A stretch of 64,000 nt of DNA from Kingdonia uniflora (Eukaryota; Streptophyta; Magnoliopsida; Ranunculales; Circaeasteraceae), in contig JACGCM010002780.1 of the NCBI GenBank assembly GCA_014058105.1, positions 186,001 through 250,000 of the forward strand. Direction: 5' to 3'. A model generated the notes under the pieces. That model was given only the letters and a program-made list of their open reading frames with translations, searched no databases and was not told the origin of the DNA. Positions 59,420-64,000 of the stretch are shown here, piece by piece; within the stretch, counting starts at the first letter, position 1, and each line of letters opens with the position of its first letter. The position numbers and the translations under genes were made by a program.

Positions 59420-62400
59420 TTAAGGATCTCCGTCCTTCGTATCAGAATCCAGGAAGAGCACCTCAGCAGTCACAGCTAACCCTTTATAAAAATCTTTTCT
59501 CTCTTCCATAACATTAAATTGCCAGGAGAAATTAGCCTTCATACGTTTAAGAGAGTTAAGATTGACTCGATTGGCATCAGCCTTCACCTCGTCGAGGACT
59601 TTGGCATGTTCCACCTTTATAGACCTATGGGCAGATAAAATTTGTTCCCAAACATCTCCCTCAAACTTTGTCTTCTGCAAAGCCAATGCATCCTTCCTCT
59701 CCTTCGCTAGATCGACCTTTAACTGCTCAATCTCTTTCTTCTTCTCCATATTCCAGGCCTTTTTTGCTTCGCGAATAGCTACCTCCTTTGCCTTCCCGGC
59801 TCTGAGCTTTAGCTTCTCTACCTTCGCCTTCAGGCTTTCTTTCTCTTGGACCAGATCCTCTCTCTCCTTCACCAGCACCTTCTCGATATTCTTGTAAGCA
59901 AGAAACTGGTTTTCCAGAGTCCCAGCAACAAGAATATGAGGCATCCCCTCAACCAGTATCTTCTTGATCGACAATAGAGTCATAATATGAGTTCTCGATT
60001 GAGAAACCAAGTTCTTCAGTCGAAGCAAAGCAGATAAATTTCTAACCTTAATCATGGTTCTATGGCCTTCGATTAAGAAGGTTGAAAAACTTTCTGCTCC
60101 TATTAAGTAGTCATCGAACTCCTTGAGAGAAGTCATCTCAGCGGTATACGACTCAATGGACCATTGGAACTCGGCCTCAGAATCCTAGCCCGACTGATTC
60201 TTCGTCGGGCCTGAAGAAACCTTTTTCATCACCTGCAGATAGGTGGCCGTCTTTGGATGTTGACCATCCGCAGTCCCAGATGCTGGAACATCAATCTTCT
60301 CTCCTTCCTTCATATAAGATCGTGGAGATGACCTCTTCGGTAGAGGTGCCGGAGAAGCAGGCTGGTTGGCAGCCCTCCTCTTCTTAATATTCCCGAAGGT
60401 TCCACTCAACAGATCCCCTCTCTCTCCCTGCATTTACTGAATCAGTGGTATAACTATTAAGAGAAGGGTTCTCAAGAGGCAAGCTCAAATCGGCAGCTTT
60501 TTTGTTCCTGGTAGACATTTTTCCGTCGATAACCGGGATTTCAGCTCCTTTAGCTCAAGTTCTCTTTAATTCGACTTCTTGAAAGAGGTCGTCGACCTTC
60601 TCTTGGTCGGCAACCAAAGCATCAATTTGACTGAAGTAACCCTTCTTGATGTTAAACAACTTTTCTGAAACCGTTGAGTCTCTATCGATCTCCTTCAAAG
60701 CTGCATGAAGAAAAATAACCAAATGTTAGACACCAATTTCAACCAATACAAACAAATTAAAACTTCGACATACAAATTACCTAAACACACACCTAAGCTT
60801 TTTCTTTTCAGAGGATCCCCTAGATTTTTCTTATCAAATTCTTAATTCCTCGAAACGAGGTGGCAATCAGTATAATACTCCCCCCCTGTCGATACCATTT
60901 CATAGAAGAGAGATCTCTTCAGAAACCTTGCTGCATACATGTGCCCTAGCTTCTGAAGATTCTGTTTGAGTGTCTAGTACATACAAAGGTCATTCACCGT
61001 GATTAACTCTTCCCCTCTCTCCTTTAATCGACCATTTATTACTCCTACCACACGAAAAAGATTATAAACATTGGGGTTGAACTGACCAGGCAGAACATCG
61101 AAAAAGTTCATAAATCTCTTCTGGTCAGCTCGAAGTGGCAACTTTAACCCCTTCTATATCTGTTCTCGATGGACGAGAATATCATCCAAATGAACATCTT
61201 GATCCATCATTTCATAGTGATATTCTTCTAACCTAATATCCTTATGAATACCATACTTCACTTTAAAGCTTACAATTTTACTTGTTTATGAGGCCTCCCT
61301 ATAACACTCTCCTTTTCCCCCCTCGGCATCTTCATCCTCACCATTACTACCTTCTCGATCACTTGCCTACGGCTCGTGATCCATGTCTGTCTCGGTCCCC
61401 TCCTCACCAGACACTTCCACCACCCTGGGTGCCACTCTATATTTATCAATACTTACCTACTCAAACCAACCCTATACCTCATACCCAACTTTTGGACATA
61501 CATCGTTACATCGATTAGGATTGGTTCTACATCTATGAGGTTATCAAAGATTGATTCTTTATCATTGATTTGGATGGGTTCAGCCATTTTATGAACCTGA
61601 AAATTAAATTCCCTATTTTAAGTTAGTATAATATCATATATAATACACTATATACGTTCATATGCTTGTATCAATATTGTAGTTGAATTTAAACTCCAAC
61701 CCATCATTCTTTTTTAATATCTTATTAAAACGTTATTGCGTTAAGTTATCGATACAATTTTGTCTCAAAATTAGGTAAGTCCTAATATCGAGAACTATCT
61801 ATTGTCCCTAACATCTTCTACTCGAGTGTGTAAGAACTACTACCTTCTCGAAGATACTTCGGCAGTTATACAGTTTCCCGCCAAAAGAGTCGAATTTAAA
61901 ATATTGATTTTACGCTCTCTCTGGCATAAAATCCAGTCCGTTTAGCAGGAAATCTGGTGCTACAACTGCCAAACATCATCCAATATCAATATCATGACAG
62001 ACGAAACAAAAGTCACATTGTAATTACAGCGGCAACCAACACACACTCTCTCCCCTCATCATCATTTATTACCTTAAACCCCTCTCTCCAAAATGTTCCT
62101 TGATCACTTTCGACACCATTCTACCATCAATCACATCCCCATATAATCCATATCACTAGAAAATTGAAAAAAAATCCTAGAGCTGTATTTTTTCAATTTC
62201 TTCCAACACACACAATAAAACTCGAATTACTTTCTACATTATATCCTAAATGCTCATATCTACATTAGGTTTTCATGGAATCACATGATATTCAAACAAA
62301 TAATACAAGTACAAAAGAAAATCTCGACACATACACTAACCTTGAAGTCGTACTGCTTCTAAATTTCTTTGCTTTGCACAGATAGCCCTCTGGATCAGCA

Positions 62401-62500
62401 CACTAATTTCCTCATTCCTAATTGTGGACAATGATGTAAGAGACGAGCACAAGTAATTAGATCTTAGACAGATTTGATCAGAATTAGTGGTTTGTGAACA
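59420..62500 (-). pseudogene. Large spliced antisense gene of element B
   Basis: Exon 1 ends at 62341 (EEISVLIQRAICAKQRN... then CAAG|GTTAGT). Exon 2 is 61596-60793, starting MAEPIQINDKES after TTTTCAG; RYRVG and [20 protein letters not shown] are visible, with several frame changes. Exon 3 starts at 60700 ([35 protein letters not shown]), runs through a Pro/Lys/Ser-rich linker with one stop (60185-60187), then a 238-residue open coiled coil (KNIEKVLVKEREDLVQEKES) and the acidic end FLDSDTKDGDP. Element A has the same order and splice sites. Exon 3 is the best preserved copy of this domain in the window. Its function is unknown; the coiled coil suggests self-association. Confidence 0.76.
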
Positions 62501-62517
62501 GTTACCAACTACAGGGC

Positions 62518-62525
62518 TATTTAAA
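62518..62525 (-). promoter_or_regulatory. TATA box of the large antisense gene, element B
   Basis: Minus strand GGGGCCTTTAAATAGCCC; the bases around it agree with 39640-39660 in element A. Confidence 0.6.
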
Positions 62526-62559
62526 GGCCCCACGCGACTGTTCATCGCACCCCTTCGTG

Positions 62560-63117
62560 ACCGTTCGAGTACTCGAGCGTAACGCCTTGATCGCCTCTTC
62601 TCAAACTCTTTAACCCTTCGCCTCCTGAATGCCAATAGGCCCAAGCACTATAGTTCCAAACCTTCCATGTATCCCTTTAACTCCTTTGTTATATTTATCT
62701 TCACCAAAACAACTCTTATGTTAATAAAAAGATATTGTACGTTCAACTCCTTGTACCTCAAAACATCACCTACAGGAGAATACAGAGCCATTTTTTCTAC
62801 ATAAACCTACACACGTCTTTCCTTATTTATTCCTCTTCTACATCCTCATGCCAGTTGTAACCATAATTCAAATTTAAAATCCTGTTCGACAATACAACTA
62901 CCCAAACATTGAGATAACAAAAATATTCATATACCCAACATCACAATTTTATATCAATCATAATTCACTTATTTATTCATACATACACAGTTATTGCTCG
63001 AGAATATTTTCTCATTATACACATCAATAACACAACTCTGACACCAATAACTCATTTATTTCAGTCGGGTAAAGTTTTTATTCATTCATTACAACTAAAA
63101 CTAAAACAAACAACCTT
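62560..63117. other. Spacer between ORF1 and the large antisense gene, element B
   Basis: Corresponds to 39138-39640 in A. The open frame 62644-62336 overlaps the promoter and exon 1 and is not a separate gene. Nothing else is seen. Confidence 0.5.
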
Positions 63118-63405
63118 TCAACCTTCTCGACCAGTAAGAGTATCTTCCTTCCGCACCAGCACCTTGGTACGGGTCCTTAGACTACCAACACGCTCTGGAG
63201 GACTCATAAATTGTAGCTGGCAGTGAAACAAGTAATCCTCCTTCGCCTCTGCTTTTCCCATCCCCTCATAGTTTGGTTCTATCGGTACCAACGTCCGCCC
63301 ATTTATGCAAAGTTTGTCGAAATACCACTCCAGCAATTCCCAATACTTAAAGTACACGGGGTTGGACAACTTCTCTTTATGCAGCTGTGCCCTAGTCTTA
63401 CCCAT
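63118..63405 (-). CDS. Antisense ORF1 of element B (KTR family), intact frame
   Basis: The only one of five ORF1 copies without a stop or frame change: 95 residues from ATG at 63405 to the stop at 63118. Segments: [80 protein letters not shown]. It is mixed charge, with no signal peptide and no membrane segment, so it is probably a soluble protein in cytoplasm or nucleus. It lies on the strand opposite to gag-pol with a TATA box 40-50 bases upstream. I do not recognise the family. Confidence 0.65.
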   Translation of the reverse strand: MGKTRAQLHKEKLSNPVYFKYWELLEWYFDKLCINGRTLVPIEPNYEGMGKAEAKEDYLFHCQLQFMSPPERVGSLRTRTKVLVRKEDTLTGREG

Positions 63406-63442
63406 CTTCTCAGAAACTAAATGACATCCTCACAAATATGTG

Positions 63443-63456
63443 GGTATTTATATGCA
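63443..63456 (-). promoter_or_regulatory. TATA box of antisense ORF1, element B
   Basis: Minus strand GCATATAAATACCC, about 40-50 bases before the ATG at 63405. Confidence 0.6.
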
Positions 63457-63795
63457 CATCCCAGAATATCATAACTACAAAAGGTCAAAAACAACATTCA
63501 CTATCCATTGGAACTCTGACAACCCAGTTAACTCAACCTCCTGAGGAACCATTTACAGGCCCCATACAGTCAACAGCCTTCACTTCAAGATCCTATTACA
63601 ATTCAAATAGCCATCGATCAAAATTTCTCTTCGAGATATAACTTTACCATTTCATTCGAAAAGATAATTTATTTAAATTGATCCAAAATCACAAAACAAC
63701 ATTTTATTTCATAAAGGTAAAGGTAACTGTTACATTTTACATTCGAGGATCATTACTTTGCTTTCTTTACAAATCAAACTACAAGTTCCTTTACA

Positions 63796-64000
63796 TCAGT
63801 AGTGTGATGCATTCTCCCACGAAAGTAAAATAGCCACACCCTCCTCTATAACCATCACCATCTCACAACCTGAGGGGATTACAGTGATGACAGTACCTAA
63901 AGAAGCCACCACAGGTACCATGCCTGCCAATGCATCTTCAACTTCCACATGGGTAATGGCTATTTTGCAAGGACTTTTGATGCACTCCGCGGCCGTCAGC
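63796..64000 (-). CDS. Partial antisense frame at the window end, element B
   Basis: A 68-residue frame open to the window edge on the minus strand (CKIAITHVEVEDALAGMVPV, VITVIPSGCEMVMVIEEGVA, then a stop at 63796-63798). It sits where element A has ORF0 (between ORF1 and the 3' LTR), but I could not align the two. Unknown; possibly another gene of the antisense set. Confidence 0.35.
   Translation of the reverse strand, partial: LTAAECIKSPCKIAITHVEVEDALAGMVPVVASLGTVITVIPSGCEMVMVIEEGVAILLSWENASHY

Larger units (their letters stand above)
53032..64000 (+). mobile_element. Tat-type Ty3/gypsy element B (3' end beyond the window)
   Basis: 5' LTR 53032-53504, primer site, gag from 53567, protease, RT, RNase H, part of a second RNase H and integrase to about 58685, all on the plus strand. 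The antisense genes follow on the minus strand (59420-62500 and 63118-63405). No 3' LTR is reached by 64000. The whole layout mirrors element A, with which it lies head to head inside element D. Confidence 0.86.

Noticed and set aside
59562..59897. Plus-strand Ser/Phe-rich frame
   Set aside because: Shadow of the coiled-coil exon on the minus strand; its odd composition is the complement of Lys/Glu codons.
62336..62644. Minus-strand frame as a separate gene
   Set aside because: It spans the conserved TATA box and exon 1 of the large antisense gene; only the last part is coding.

Overview
The window is plant nuclear DNA, AT-rich and made almost wholly of LTR retrotransposons in several stages of decay. 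Intact or broken Ty1/copia and Ty3/gypsy gag-pol blocks, target-site duplications, a solo LTR, nested insertions, plant-style TATA boxes and GT-AG introns all point to a dispersed, repeat-rich region of a flowering-plant genome. I see no convincing intact host gene, no rRNA or tRNA gene and no CRISPR. The species cannot be named from the sequence.

Layout. (1) 1-2089 and 8370-10468 are two copies of one segment; both carry the same LTR insertion. (2) Between them is an internally deleted copia element (2241-7068, TSD ATAAA). (3) 10871-13577 holds the 3' end of a Tat-type gypsy element (called E): an antisense gene set, a polypurine tract and the start of an LTR. (4) 13855-19908 is element F, with two LTRs and an antisense gene set but no gag-pol. 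(5) 19909-22467 has a 166-bp tandem repeat and LTR scraps. (6) 22468-30775 is a Tork/Tnt1-like copia element (G), split by a degraded chromovirus-like gypsy element H (24608-30113, TSD TATGA). (7) 30776-32802 is anonymous DNA, perhaps a host-gene remnant. (8) 32803-64000 is a nest: an old minus-strand Tat element D interrupted by the minus-strand Tat element A (37741-49667) and by the plus-strand Tat element B (from 53032 past the window end). A and B lie head to head.

The most interesting content is the antisense gene set of the Tat-type elements. Pol (protease, RT, RNase H, a second RNase H, integrase) runs one way. A block of genes between pol and the 3' LTR runs the other way, so the two converge. 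The set includes ORF1 (about 95-110 aa, starting M-x-K/R-T-R/H), seen in all five elements A, B, D, E and F; ORF2 (about 110 aa, starting MVRTHS/MVWTHS), seen in D and E; and a large spliced gene with a domain resembling the 'putative gypsy-type transposon' family (Pfam Transposase_28, by memory of its pattern) followed by a long coiled coil and an acidic tail, seen in A, B, D and F. Nearly every one of these genes has a TATA box 35-70 bases before its start codon, so they look like separately transcribed genes rather than by-products of the LTR promoter. Element F has kept only this set. Extra ORFs in Tat-lineage elements have been described in general; the several-gene, several-promoter arrangement is what deserves a closer look.

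Every coding region carries stops, frameshifts or altered catalytic residues, so no element here looks able to move on its own.
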